A stretch of DNA of 64,000 bases from [Borrelia] tanukii (GCF_030436345.1 NZ_CP124038.1:372001-436000); one strand, 5' to 3'; positions 39,824 to 48,888 are shown, numbered from the stretch's first letter. The notes: generated by a model not told the origin, from the letters alone. Program-made: numbers and translations.

Positions 39824-41014
39824 ATGAATGTAAAAGTCAATTTTTTTTTCACTCTGCCCATTGGAATCTTTTTGGGATTATTTTTACCTCTTGGAATTTA
39901 TAGCTCTTTATCCCACGCGTTTATAAGATTGTCATACTTGTCTCTTATTCCCTTTTTAATATTTTCAATTCCATTAGGAATTGAAAATATTATTGAAAAT
40001 AAAAACTTTAAAAAGCTCTTTGGAAAAACAATTTATTATGGACTTTTAATTAATCTATCTGGGGTTGTTGTGGCAATAATAGCTGCGACAATATATCTTC
40101 CACAAAGAATTCCAATACTAGAAAAAACAATACAAAATACATATTTTTTTGAAAAAGAAGTTTTATTAGAAACATTTTTTCCAAAAAATATTTTCAAAAT
40201 ATTTACATCTAGTAATCCAAATCTACTAAGCATCTATATGATTTCAATAATAATCGGCACAAGCTTTTATTATGCAAAACAAAAGGGTAGAATAACTAGA
40301 GAACTAATGCTAAGCGCATCCAATCTTTTTTATCATGCAAATGGATTTATTGTAAATATATTAAATATAGGAATAATTTTTATAACAGCAGATTACATTA
40401 CAAGTTTAAAAAACTTTAAGGATTATCAAAATTACGCAAACAGCATAACATTCTTTTTGGCATGGACAATTATAATTTTATTCGTAATATTGCCAACAAT
40501 TAGCTATAAATTAACAAAAAATTTCAGAATGATATATAAAGGAATCCTTGTATCATTTCAAAACATAATATTCTCAGGACTAACAAAAGATCCTTATTCT
40601 CCTTACGTGATATTAATAGAAGATATTAAAAATGAAAGAATAAATATAAAAAAATCTATAATTACAAACATACCCTTAATAAATTTTGTTTCTAAATTTG
40701 GGACTATTTTTGTTTCAGTAATATCATTTTTTATAATTTTAAAATCATATTCTAGCTTGCCTATTTCTATTTACGAAATAAGCTATATGAGTACTTTTTC
40801 ATTTTTTTTTGTCCTTGCATTTCCTCATATGCCAAATAGCTTAATTTATATAATTACAATGCTTTGCTCTACCTATACAAAAGGAATAGAACTAAATGTT
40901 TCTAACATAACACCAATGCTGCCAATATTAACCTCTTTGGCCTTACTAATTGACTTTGCTTTCAACATCGCAATTATCCATATAATAAACTTTAAAGAAT
41001 TAAAAGACCAATAA
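39824..41014 (+). CDS. Dicarboxylate/glutamate:cation symporter (DAACS family)
   Basis: 396 residues with about eight to nine hydrophobic segments. The N-terminus FFFTLPIGIFLGLFLPLGIY and the loop LSYLSLIPFLIFSIPLGIENI (resembling the family IFLRLIKMIVVPLVF segment) fit DAACS. The C-terminal transport motifs are weak: FPHMPNSLIYIITMLCSTYTKGIELN occupies the TM7-TM8 region but lacks the exact NMDGT signature. I accept the B31 annotation as a glutamate-type transporter with reduced certainty on substrate. AAAGGAG precedes the ATG. It lies alone between two minus-strand genes, with a divergent promoter shared on its left. Confidence 0.75.
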   Translation: MNVKVNFFFTLPIGIFLGLFLPLGIYSSLSHAFIRLSYLSLIPFLIFSIPLGIENIIENKNFKKLFGKTIYYGLLINLSGVVVAIIAATIYLPQRIPILEKTIQNTYFFEKEVLLETFFPKNIFKIFTSSNPNLLSIYMISIIIGTSFYYAKQKGRITRELMLSASNLFYHANGFIVNILNIGIIFITADYITSLKNFKDYQNYANSITFFLAWTIIILFVILPTISYKLTKNFRMIYKGILVSFQNIIFSGLTKDPYSPYVILIEDIKNERINIKKSIITNIPLINFVSKFGTIFVSVISFFIILKSYSSLPISIYEISYMSTFSFFFVLAFPHMPNSLIYIITMLCSTYTKGIELNVSNITPMLPILTSLALLIDFAFNIAIIHIINFKELKDQ

Positions 41015-41037
41015 AAAATTAATTAAAGCTAAACAAA

Positions 41038-42504
41038 TTAATAAGATTTGGCAAACAAAACAAAATATTTAGCCCTAGAAGAACAATAAATACAAGTCAT
41101 GCCTGTTAAATCTTTGGCTTTAAAATCATCAGGAATACATCTTATTGTAGCTTTAGTTTCATTTTTAATAATATTTTCGCAATTCAAACCACCACACCAA
41201 CAAGAAAGCACAAATCCAGAATAATCATTCATATAAGCTTTAAATAACTCATAACTATCCTTCCCGCTTCTAAAAATCTCCTTAGTATTTAAGGTTCTAA
41301 AATTCAATGCCTTTTTAAATAAATCCTTTTGCATAGAATCAAGTTCTGCCTTAACCTTGCTAACAAGAGAATCAAGTGATATTTGATACTTAAATTTTTT
41401 CTCTTTATCTCTTCTTGCAATAGTAACAGAATTTAAAAGAATATCATTTATTCCTACTTCCAGGCGTATTGGAATTCCTTTAAACTCAGCAGATGAAAAC
41501 CTAAATCCCGGAGAACTTTTAATGTCCTTATCAATTTCAACCCTAAATTCTGCTTTTTTTAAAATTTGCACAACACAATCAGAATAGTCCAAAATTTTTT
41601 TATTAATCTCATCTTCTTTTTTAAAAATAGGAATAACAATAATTTCTATTGGAGCAATGCGAGGCGGCAAAATTAAACCTTTCTCGTCAGAATGAACCAT
41701 AATCAAAGCACCAATCAACCTGGTAGAAACACCCCAACTACTAGCAAATACATGTCTCATCTTGCCATCTTTATCTTGAAATTTTACATCAAATGCCTTT
41801 GAAAAATTTAAACCTAAATAATGGGATGTAGCGGCTTGAAGCGCTTTTTTATCTTGCATCAATGCCTCAATTGAGTAAGTAGAAACAGCCCCCGCAAATT
41901 TTTCCTTTTCAGACTTTTTACCACAAAAAACTGGAATAGCTAAATAGTCTTCCATAAATCTTTTATATACATCTAAAATAAGTAAAGTTTCTTCTAATGC
42001 CTCCTCTTCAGTAGCATGTGCAGTATGCCCTTCTTGCCATAGAAATTCGGTAGTTCGCAAAAAAGGCCTTGTTCTCTTTTCCCAGCGAATAACATTTGCC
42101 CATTGATTAATTTTAAGAGGAAGATCTCTGTAAGACTTAATCCACTTGCTATACATATTCCAAATAATTGTCTCAGAAGTAGGCCTTAAAACCAAAGGCT
42201 CCACCAAACTCTCTCCACCAGCATCCTTAATAATAGCAAACTCGGGTGAAAATCCATCAATATGATCCTTTTCTTTTTCTAAAAAACCATAAGGAATAAG
42301 CATGGGAAAATATGCATTCTCATGACCTGTCTCTTTAAATTTTTTATCAAGTATACTCTGAATTTTGCTCCAAATAGAATACCCATAAGGCATAATCACC
42401 ATGCACCCTTTTACAGGGCTGTAATCAGCAAGTTTTGCTTTCTGAACTATATCTAAATACCACTTAGAATAATCATCTTCTTTTGATGCTATAAAATCAC
42501 TCAT
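41038..42504 (-). CDS. proS: Prolyl-tRNA synthetase, archaeal/eukaryotic type
   Basis: 488 residues. Class II enzyme: motif 2 in NQWANVIRWEKRTRPFLRTTEFLWQEGHTAH and the preceding LRPTSETI block. It lacks the large editing insertion of E. coli-type ProRS. It has the archaeal/eukaryotic hallmarks instead: the N-terminal YSPVKGCMVIMPYGYSIW and KETGHENAYFPMLIP, and a C-terminal zinc-binding domain with Cys residues (SCWCGGLNCENI, RCIPDD, MTCIYC) ending in the conserved aromatic tail KSY. This indicates ancient acquisition from, or shared ancestry with, the archaeal lineage. Confidence 0.95.
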   Translation of the reverse strand: MSDFIASKEDDYSKWYLDIVQKAKLADYSPVKGCMVIMPYGYSIWSKIQSILDKKFKETGHENAYFPMLIPYGFLEKEKDHIDGFSPEFAIIKDAGGESLVEPLVLRPTSETIIWNMYSKWIKSYRDLPLKINQWANVIRWEKRTRPFLRTTEFLWQEGHTAHATEEEALEETLLILDVYKRFMEDYLAIPVFCGKKSEKEKFAGAVSTYSIEALMQDKKALQAATSHYLGLNFSKAFDVKFQDKDGKMRHVFASSWGVSTRLIGALIMVHSDEKGLILPPRIAPIEIIVIPIFKKEDEINKKILDYSDCVVQILKKAEFRVEIDKDIKSSPGFRFSSAEFKGIPIRLEVGINDILLNSVTIARRDKEKKFKYQISLDSLVSKVKAELDSMQKDLFKKALNFRTLNTKEIFRSGKDSYELFKAYMNDYSGFVLSCWCGGLNCENIIKNETKATIRCIPDDFKAKDLTGMTCIYCSSRAKYFVLFAKSY

Positions 42505-42555
42505 ACATTATCCTTAATAAAGCATTACATTTTTTAAAAAACTAAATAATTATAT

Positions 42556-43233
42556 TCAATATTTTTTAACTTCAACCATAAACCGCTTATACTTATTCCC
42601 ATAAGAATTTAACATAATTTTTTCTAAAATAAAAACAATTCCATCTTCATTTGGGAACAAAGCAATCTCCCTTATTTTGTAATCAACAACATTCTTTCTA
42701 TAGTAATTCCCTCTTCCAACAGTAAGATGTTTTTCTAGGGTTGAATTACAATATCTAACAGATAGAAAAATATTAAAAGAAGAAGAAAGTTCTTGAGAAT
42801 TAATATCCTTATTAATAAAAACTTGATATTCGTTTCCTGTTTTAAAATCAATAAAATTTAAAAAATCTGTTTCTGGAATTTCACTCTTAACATAAAAATA
42901 AATTTCTCGCCCTCTTCTTATATGATTAATTTTAAATTCTTTAACTTTAAAATTAATTATCTTTAAAAGTTCATAAAGACTTTTATCATAACTATCTGAA
43001 TACTCAATGTGCTCCTTAAAAATCCTAGAGTGCAATCCGGTGTTTGCAAAATTATTTTTAATAACATCAACAAAGTATGCAGCAGAATAATAATACCCAT
43101 TTTCAAACCCATATTCGCCAAACATAAAATACTGATCATTATTAGAGAATCCTAAATTTTTAAAAAAAATATTTTCTGAAAATCCCAATAAAAAAGAAAA
43201 AAAATAAAAAAAAATAATATACGGTTTAATCAT
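42556..43233 (-). CDS. Exported protein of unknown function
   Basis: 225 residues. The N-terminus MIKPYIIFFYFFSFLLGFSEN is a signal peptide cleaved near residue 20. The mature protein begins NIFFKNLGFSNNDQYFMFGEYGFENGYYYSAAYFVDVIKN, aromatic-rich; later segments alternate polar and hydrophobic (YQVFINKDINSQELSSSFNIFLSVRY). This start resembles spirochete periplasmic domains often annotated DUF2259, but I am not certain. Only 51 bases separate it from proS on the same strand. No clear ribosome site. Confidence 0.75.
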   Translation of the reverse strand: MIKPYIIFFYFFSFLLGFSENIFFKNLGFSNNDQYFMFGEYGFENGYYYSAAYFVDVIKNNFANTGLHSRIFKEHIEYSDSYDKSLYELLKIINFKVKEFKINHIRRGREIYFYVKSEIPETDFLNFIDFKTGNEYQVFINKDINSQELSSSFNIFLSVRYCNSTLEKHLTVGRGNYYRKNVVDYKIREIALFPNEDGIVFILEKIMLNSYGNKYKRFMVEVKKY

Positions 43234-43396
43234 AAGCTTTGCGTAAGTTTAATAACAACAAATTATATACTAAACTTATTTATAATTAATTTAGTCTTAC
43301 TTAAAATAATATCAAACAGCATTTTAAATTCAAAACTTTGGTATATTATTTGTTTATAGATTAAAAACTTAATATTCAAATTTTTGGGATAAATTT

Positions 43397-43810
43397 TTGA
43401 GCAAAAAGATCAATAGCCTAACATTAGCTTCAAAGGCCTTAAGGCAAATAACATTTTTTTGCAAGTGTTTTAAAACACAAAATTACAATAAAACTTACTT
43501 GTTGCAAATTTATCAATTTAAATCTTTTTTTAAAGGCCAAAAAATCAAAGCAAAAATATATCTCCAAAAATCTTATGCAAACAAGATTAACATCAATATA
43601 CAGTCAAGTAGTATAATAATACCTGTATTTGTGATTAAAATTTTTTTGATAAACAAAACTTTGATAAATAAAATGATAAAAAATTTAATAATAAAGTCTT
43701 GCTATCAAAATAAGCAAATAAATATCAATATTTTTAATTTTTTACGATTTATTAAAAATGTTGTAAAGACAATATCTAAAATTGGATATAAAAAAGGAGA
43801 ATTTCAATGA
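43397..43810 (+). CDS. Small Lys/Ile/Asn-rich protein of unknown function
   Basis: 137 residues starting at TTG (43397); GGGAT is a weak ribosome site 8 bases upstream. No signal peptide is clear; one hydrophobic stretch (SSIIIPVFVIKIFLI) lies near residue 75. Composition is extreme (Lys, Ile, Asn) and no family is recognised. Its TGA overlaps the next ATG (43807-43810, ATGA), which supports real translation because such coupling is common in this window. Without that overlap I would doubt it. The B31 equivalent would be the hypothetical gene ahead of BB0405. Confidence 0.5.
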   Translation: MSKKINSLTLASKALRQITFFCKCFKTQNYNKTYLLQIYQFKSFFKGQKIKAKIYLQKSYANKININIQSSSIIIPVFVIKIFLINKTLINKMIKNLIIKSCYQNKQININIFNFLRFIKNVVKTISKIGYKKGEFQ

Positions 43811-44421
43811 GAATGCTATTAGCAACAATAATACTTATATTAACAACAGGTTTATTAACTGCCCAATCAAAAAGCAAAGCTATGACTGAAGATGACTTTG
43901 ATTTTGAGAGGCTTCTTGCAAAAGAAGAATCTGTGCGACGTTTATTTGGCATAGGCTTTGGGGTTGGATATCCACTTACAAATATTACAATATCTGTTCC
44001 ATATGTAGACATAGACCTTGGTTACGGGGGATTTATAGGGCTTAAACCCAACAATTTCATGCCGTATGTTGTGGGAGGAATAGATCTTTTATTTAAAGAT
44101 GAAATACACAAAAACACTATGATTTCAGGCGGCATCGGGATAGGTGCAGATTGGTCAAAAGGAAGCCCTGAGAAATCGAATGAAAAACCTGAAGAAGAAG
44201 AAGAAGAAAATGGAATCCAACAAGCAGCTTCTCTTCAAAATAGAGTGGGAATTGTGGTAAGACTGCCTTTGGTAATAGAATACAGCTTTCTTAAAAATAT
44301 TGTGATTGGGTTTAAAGCTGTTGCTACTATTGGAACAACTATACTGTTTGGCAGTCCAATGTCATTTGAAGGCGCTAGATTTAATTTCTTGGGCACGGGC
44401 TTTATAAAAATATATATATAA
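43807..44421 (+). CDS. Outer-membrane beta-barrel protein, BB0405-like
   Basis: 204 residues. MRMLLATIILILTTGLLTAQSK is a signal peptide. The mature protein has short amphipathic strands with Gly-rich turns (LFGIGFGVGYPLTNITISVPYVDIDLGYGGFIGL, GGIGIGADWSKG, VGIVVRLPLVIEYSF) and an acidic, disordered-looking loop (PEKSNEKPEEEEEE). It matches, from memory, the BB0405 surface porin-like protein needed for mammalian infection. A GGAGA site precedes the ATG. The next gene is its paralog, 10 bases on. Confidence 0.9.
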   Translation: MRMLLATIILILTTGLLTAQSKSKAMTEDDFDFERLLAKEESVRRLFGIGFGVGYPLTNITISVPYVDIDLGYGGFIGLKPNNFMPYVVGGIDLLFKDEIHKNTMISGGIGIGADWSKGSPEKSNEKPEEEEEENGIQQAASLQNRVGIVVRLPLVIEYSFLKNIVIGFKAVATIGTTILFGSPMSFEGARFNFLGTGFIKIYI

Positions 44422-44431
44422 TGGAGAGTAA

Positions 44432-45043
44432 ATGATAAAAAATTTTAAAAAAATTCATATTTTAATATTAGTATTAGGTGTAATACACCTCTCTTTTGCA
44501 TCTGACAATTATATGGTCAGATGCAGCAAGGAAGAAGATTCAACCACCTGTATTGCAAAGCTTAAGGGAATAAAAGAAAAAAAAAATTATGACTTATTTT
44601 CAATGGGTATTGGGATAGGCAATCCTATTGCAAACATCATCATTACAATTCCTTACGTAAATATTGATTTTGGATATGGAGGCTTTATTGGCCTTAAATC
44701 TAACAATTTTGAAAATTATCTAAACGGAGGAATAGATATTATTTTTAAAAAACAAATTGGACAATACATGAGAATCGGCGGAGGCATTGGAGTAGGCGCA
44801 GATTGGTCAAAAACATCCCTTATACCTCCAGATGAAGAAGAAGAGACTGATTATGATAGAATAGGTGCTGTTATTAGAATTCCTTTTGTAATGGAATATA
44901 ACTTTGCAAAAAATTTATCCATAGGATTCAAAATTTACCCCGCACTAGGGCCAACAATATTGCTAACAAAGCCAAACATTTTATTTGAAGGAATTAAATT
45001 CAATTTTTTTGGATTTGGATTCATAAAATTTGCATTTAATTAA
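44432..45043 (+). CDS. Outer-membrane beta-barrel protein, BB0406-like paralog
   Basis: 203 residues. A signal peptide (FKKIHILILVLGVIHLSFAS) precedes a barrel that aligns with its neighbour across most of its length: SMGIGIGNPIANIIITIPYVNIDFGYGGFIGLKSNNF against GIGFGVGYPLTNITISVPYVDIDLGYGGFIGLKPNNF, and GGIGVGADWSKTS. Differences concentrate in the loops: the long acidic loop is shorter (PPDEEEETD), and a pair of cysteines (RCSKEEDSTTC) near the N-terminus is absent from the neighbour. Tandem duplication is the obvious origin. The B31 homolog has been reported to bind laminin (from memory). Confidence 0.9.
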   Translation: MIKNFKKIHILILVLGVIHLSFASDNYMVRCSKEEDSTTCIAKLKGIKEKKNYDLFSMGIGIGNPIANIIITIPYVNIDFGYGGFIGLKSNNFENYLNGGIDIIFKKQIGQYMRIGGGIGVGADWSKTSLIPPDEEEETDYDRIGAVIRIPFVMEYNFAKNLSIGFKIYPALGPTILLTKPNILFEGIKFNFFGFGFIKFAFN

Positions 45044-45066
45044 ACAAATAATTAAATTGGCAATTT

Positions 45067-45099
45067 AAAATTAAGCTCACATAAAGTAAGCTTAATTTT
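45067..45099. terminator. Bidirectional terminator between the porin pair and manA
   Basis: Arms AAAATTAAGCT (45067-45077) and AGCTTAATTTT (45089-45099) form an 11-bp perfect stem with an 11-base loop. It lies between convergent genes and overlaps the manA stop codon. Flanking A and T tracts serve either direction. Confidence 0.6.
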
Positions 45100-46213
45100 A
45101 ATCAAACCCAGCAATAAAAGCTTGGCCATCCCCATTAATAAACAAGTTTTCGGCTTTTTTGCCTATAAAAATGCTCTCGCCTTTGTTAAGATCTAAGGAC
45201 TTATTTATACTCACAGATCCATCCAAAACCAACAAGACCATTGCACTATTCCTATTGACACAAATACTCTCATTCATTTTTTTTTGAATTAATTTCAAAT
45301 TAGTATTTGGAAGTCTAAATACACTAAAACTATTTTGAAAATCGGGATTTAAAAATGATAATTTTCCTTCCTCAAATTGCCCAACTCTTAACATTTCTTC
45401 TTTGTCAATATACTTGGTAGTAAGTCCAGCTCTAATAACATTGTCAGAATTGGTCATAAGTTCAATGCAATCCCCCTTAAGATATGCATGCACTTCCTGA
45501 CTATTTGTATAAACAACTTCTCCTGGTTTTAGCTTTAAAATATTCATACCCAAAAATACCAAAAGACCCACATCTACACCATAAATATTGTAAATTTCAT
45601 TAAACCAATAACCCCTAAAACTATCAATAAGATTTAAATTTTTTAAAATTTTTTCAATAATATTTTCAAGTTCATGCGTTTGTAAATCAAAAATAGTTTT
45701 TACAAAGTCTCTATGTGATTGAAAGTCGAAATTTAATTTAAGAATTTCGCAAATTTTTTTAATCTCATCCAAAGGCAAAAAGCCTTTAAGAGCATAAAAA
45801 TCACTCAAGGCATAAATAAGTTCAATTTTAGGGTTTTTGTCTTTATATATCCTTTTAGGGTCATCAATATCTATCCCTTTATTATTCTCTAATTCATACC
45901 CCTTTAAGGCAATATCTTTAGAAGGATGAATTTGAATAGATAAGGGTTTATTTGCCGACAATACCTTAAATAAAAAAGGAAATTCGTCATTACAACCTAA
46001 AAGCTCTTTATGGTCTTCCAAAAAATCGCTTAAAAACACATATTCATTCCTATATAAAATCTTACTAGAAAATGTCTTGTGTGCTCCAAGCCACATTTCA
46101 GCCTTAGGTCTTCCATCAATCTTATCACCCAAAAGATTGGGAATAAAACTAATCCCTCCCCAATCATATTCTTTAATATTATTTTTCATTAAAAAAATAT
46201 TATCTTCATTCAT
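45098..46213 (-). CDS. manA: Mannose-6-phosphate isomerase, class I
   Basis: 371 residues. Zinc enzyme converting mannose-6-phosphate to fructose-6-phosphate. The N-terminal barrel contains YDWGG, RPKAEMWLGAHKTFSSKI, PFLFKVLSANKPLSIQIHPSKDIA (Gln and His zinc ligands) and KPGEVVYTNSQEVHAYLKGDCIELMTNSDNVIRAGLT (Glu and His ligands plus the substrate Arg). Its ATG overlaps the upstream PTS gene's stop (46210-46213), so PTS-imported sugar phosphate and its isomerase are translationally coupled. This suggests the permease imports mannose or a related hexose. Confidence 0.95.
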   Translation of the reverse strand: MNEDNIFLMKNNIKEYDWGGISFIPNLLGDKIDGRPKAEMWLGAHKTFSSKILYRNEYVFLSDFLEDHKELLGCNDEFPFLFKVLSANKPLSIQIHPSKDIALKGYELENNKGIDIDDPKRIYKDKNPKIELIYALSDFYALKGFLPLDEIKKICEILKLNFDFQSHRDFVKTIFDLQTHELENIIEKILKNLNLIDSFRGYWFNEIYNIYGVDVGLLVFLGMNILKLKPGEVVYTNSQEVHAYLKGDCIELMTNSDNVIRAGLTTKYIDKEEMLRVGQFEEGKLSFLNPDFQNSFSVFRLPNTNLKLIQKKMNESICVNRNSAMVLLVLDGSVSINKSLDLNKGESIFIGKKAENLFINGDGQAFIAGFD

Positions 46214-48087
46214 TCAGATTCCTTTAATTTTAAAGATTTCAAAAAAATTACCAAAGCTGTTGCAACTGCAACTCCAACAGCAATTGCAATAATAAACTCA
46301 AATCTATTATCAACAACAGGAAGCACTATTGGCCCTCCGTGTGGAGCATGATTAGCGACCCCTAAAAAAGCAGCAATAATGCTTGACACAGCTCCTCCTA
46401 CCACTATCGAAGGAATTACTCTTCCAGGATCACTAGCAGCAAAAGGAATAGCCCCCTCACTAATACCAATAAATGAAATTAAAAAGGCTATTTTGCCGGA
46501 TTCTTTCTCTTCATTTTCAAATAATTTAGGCGCTAAAAAAGTTGCAAGCCCCATAGCCATAGGAGGAACAGGAATTGCTGCTGCCACCATTCCCATTATC
46601 TCTGGTACTTGAGGAATTAGTCCCACACCAAAAAGAAATGCTACTTTATTAAAAGGTCCACCCATATCAATAGTAATCATTGAGCCTAGTATTAAACCTA
46701 AGAAAATTTTACCCAACACACCAAACGTTTCTGAATTACTCTGTAAAGATTTAAGCCCGCTTTCAAGCAGTAACATAAATTCCCCAACATAAACACCAAC
46801 ATACAACATAAAAAACCCAACAATAATAGTGCTTATTAACGGAATCACAAATATAGGCATCACGGGCCTTAACCACTCAGGAACAGATCTTTTTGCTAAA
46901 AACCTTGCAACATAACCTGCAAGAAACCCTGCAAATATTGCACCCAAGAAACCTGCTTTCACATTCCCAGATATTACTCCACCAACAAGACCAGGCGCAA
47001 GACCAGGCTTATCAGCAATTGCCATTGAAATAAAACCAGCAAGCACGGGCAACATCATTCCAAAAGCCACAGAACCAATATCTGCAATCTGCTTATAAAA
47101 TGGATGCTCAGAAAAATTAGGACCATCGGGCCCAACCCCAACAAAAGCAATGCTAAGAGCAATTAAAATTCCTCCACTTGCAACAACAGGAATCATTGGA
47201 GATACCCCACTCATTAAATATTTATAAAAACTCCCCTTGCCTGTTGCAATCGATCCTTTAGAATTGCCATTATCACCAGAATTTTTGCAAAAAAATACTG
47301 GAGCATTAAAAGCTTCCTTAATAATATTTTCCGTATTGTTTATCGCTTTTGCAGTTGAAACTTTACAAACTCTCTTACCTTCAAATCTCTTTTCATTAAT
47401 ATCCTTATCAACAGCAAGTATTACAACGGCTGCATCCCTAATTTCTTCTTCTGTTAAGGCATTTTCAATACCAATAGATCCTTGAGTTTCAACTCTAATG
47501 TTGTAACCCTGCTTTTTAGCTTCATTTTCAATTTTCTTTGCTGCAATATATGTATGAGCAACTCCAACAGGACAAGCAGTAACAGCTACTATTTTCTCTG
47601 ATTTTGTAGCCCCAAAAACCTCTTCTTTAGCTTTTCTTTGAACATTCTCCATATAATAATAAATGTCATCGGTAGTAACAATCCCACTTAAAGCATTTTG
47701 AAAAGCATCATCTTCAAACAGTTTAGCTATAAACGAAATCGCCTTAAGATGTTCATTGCCTTGTTGCTTTTTTGACATACAAATTAAAAATATTAAATTA
47801 ACAGGGGGATTGTCTTCAGACCACTTAACCCCATCACCTTTAATATAAAGTAATGAAATAAAACTGGTTTTAACAACATCTCCTATAAAATGGGGAATTG
47901 CAACCCCATTTTCCCAAGAAGTGTCACCTATTTTTTCTCTATCAAGAATTCCTTGAAGAAACTCACTTTTATTATCTATATATCCCTTATCATTGACCTT
48001 TTCAACTAAAAAATCAATTACATCTTTTTTTGAATTTACTTCTGGCAAAATAAATACAAGATCTTTTTTTAAAAAATTAAAAAACAT
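46210..48087 (-). CDS. fruA: PTS fructose-family EIIABC permease
   Basis: 625 residues with the order EIIA-EIIB-EIIC. EIIA (1-150): phospho-His66 in GVAIPHFIGD. EIIB (about 163-260): phospho-Cys172 in VTACPVGVAHTYIAAKKIE. EIIC (about 285-620): some eight to nine membrane helices with GVSPMIPVVASGGILIALS, GFLGAIFAGFLAGY and FIGISEGAIPFAASDP. The gene imports and phosphorylates a hexose with phosphate from HPr. Coupling to manA by an ATGA overlap points to fructose or mannose as substrate. AGGAG precedes the ATG at 48087. A 19-bp palindrome upstream may be a sugar-responsive operator. Confidence 0.94.
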   Translation of the reverse strand: MFFNFLKKDLVFILPEVNSKKDVIDFLVEKVNDKGYIDNKSEFLQGILDREKIGDTSWENGVAIPHFIGDVVKTSFISLLYIKGDGVKWSEDNPPVNLIFLICMSKKQQGNEHLKAISFIAKLFEDDAFQNALSGIVTTDDIYYYMENVQRKAKEEVFGATKSEKIVAVTACPVGVAHTYIAAKKIENEAKKQGYNIRVETQGSIGIENALTEEEIRDAAVVILAVDKDINEKRFEGKRVCKVSTAKAINNTENIIKEAFNAPVFFCKNSGDNGNSKGSIATGKGSFYKYLMSGVSPMIPVVASGGILIALSIAFVGVGPDGPNFSEHPFYKQIADIGSVAFGMMLPVLAGFISMAIADKPGLAPGLVGGVISGNVKAGFLGAIFAGFLAGYVARFLAKRSVPEWLRPVMPIFVIPLISTIIVGFFMLYVGVYVGEFMLLLESGLKSLQSNSETFGVLGKIFLGLILGSMITIDMGGPFNKVAFLFGVGLIPQVPEIMGMVAAAIPVPPMAMGLATFLAPKLFENEEKESGKIAFLISFIGISEGAIPFAASDPGRVIPSIVVGGAVSSIIAAFLGVANHAPHGGPIVLPVVDNRFEFIIAIAVGVAVATALVIFLKSLKLKESE

Positions 48088-48113
48088 AAATGTAGTCTCC
48101 TAGCAATTAAACA

Positions 48114-48132
48114 TATTGTATAATATACAATA
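48114..48132 (-). promoter_or_regulatory. 19-bp perfect palindrome overlapping the fruA -10 region
   Basis: TATTGTATAATATACAATA has perfect 9-bp arms around one base, 27 bases before the fruA ATG. Its minus-strand text contains TATTAT with TTTAGT about 16 bases upstream, so the palindrome sits across the probable -10 box, a classic operator position. Confidence 0.5.
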
Positions 48133-48213
48133 AAATAGCATACTAAAGTCACCTAATATAAAAAATATTTTTACACTAAACAGGATAATTTCCTTTGAAT
48201 ACATATCGTAATA

Positions 48214-48242
48214 TTGAAAAGACAAAGCAATTTTTATATTAT
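48214..48242 (+). promoter_or_regulatory. Predicted strong sigma-70 promoter of the exported-protein/nuclease cluster
   Basis: TTGAAA (48214-48219), 17-base spacer, TATTAT (48237-48242). The RNA start would fall about 9-10 bases before the ATG at 48259, and no Shine-Dalgarno sequence is present, implying a near-leaderless mRNA. Confidence 0.6.
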
Positions 48243-48258
48243 CTAAAATAATCTGTTT

Positions 48259-48888
48259 ATGAAAAAAAATCCAAACATTTGTATTTCCTTAACATTGCTT
48301 ATTATTTCTGCTTTAAATGCACTCGCAAATGAAGAAGGCAGTACTAATGAAGAAAATATTCAATCCAAACAAAGCTCCAATTTTTTTAGCCCAGAAAGAG
48401 GATTCACATATTCAACAGGAATTGGAGTTGGAATTGGATTTTTTCTAAATTCAAATATAAAACATCTTATTTTTCGACCTTACTACACATTCTCTAATAA
48501 TACTTTTGATTTTTTAATCGTTGCTATGATATTAACAAAAGAAAACCTTAATATCCCCAAAAAAATGCAATACTTTAAATCTTATATTGGAGGAGGAATA
48601 AACTGGCACATTGCAAACTTAATTAAAAAAACAAAATATTTTTCTTCTACTATTGGCATAGGTGGTCGTTTTTACTTATCTACAAACTTTATAGGAGACA
48701 TTAGATTTTACGAAAAATTGCCTTATGTGCTAGAGCCTTACATGTTTATTGAAATTTCTACTAAAAAGGCAATACCTTTAATGGGATTAGATTTTAAAAT
48801 TGATTTTTTATTTTTAGATACATTTAACATTTCTTTTAATTTCACTATTAGATATAATCTTAAGGAAGAAAATGAGATAGAAACATGA
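48259..48888 (+). CDS. Putative outer-membrane protein
   Basis: 209 residues. MKKNPNICISLTLLIISALNALANEE is a signal peptide. The mature protein has a short charged, Ser-rich segment then alternating strands with Gly turns: FTYSTGIGVGIGFFLNSNIKHLIFRPYYTFSNNTFDFLIVAM, SYIGGGINWHI, TIGIGGRFYLS and GLDFKIDFLFLDTFNISFNFTIRY. The layout resembles the BB0405/BB0406 proteins but sequence identity appears low; family unknown. The last bases overlap the next ATG (48885-48888). No Shine-Dalgarno sequence. Confidence 0.75.
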   Translation: MKKNPNICISLTLLIISALNALANEEGSTNEENIQSKQSSNFFSPERGFTYSTGIGVGIGFFLNSNIKHLIFRPYYTFSNNTFDFLIVAMILTKENLNIPKKMQYFKSYIGGGINWHIANLIKKTKYFSSTIGIGGRFYLSTNFIGDIRFYEKLPYVLEPYMFIEISTKKAIPLMGLDFKIDFLFLDTFNISFNFTIRYNLKEENEIET

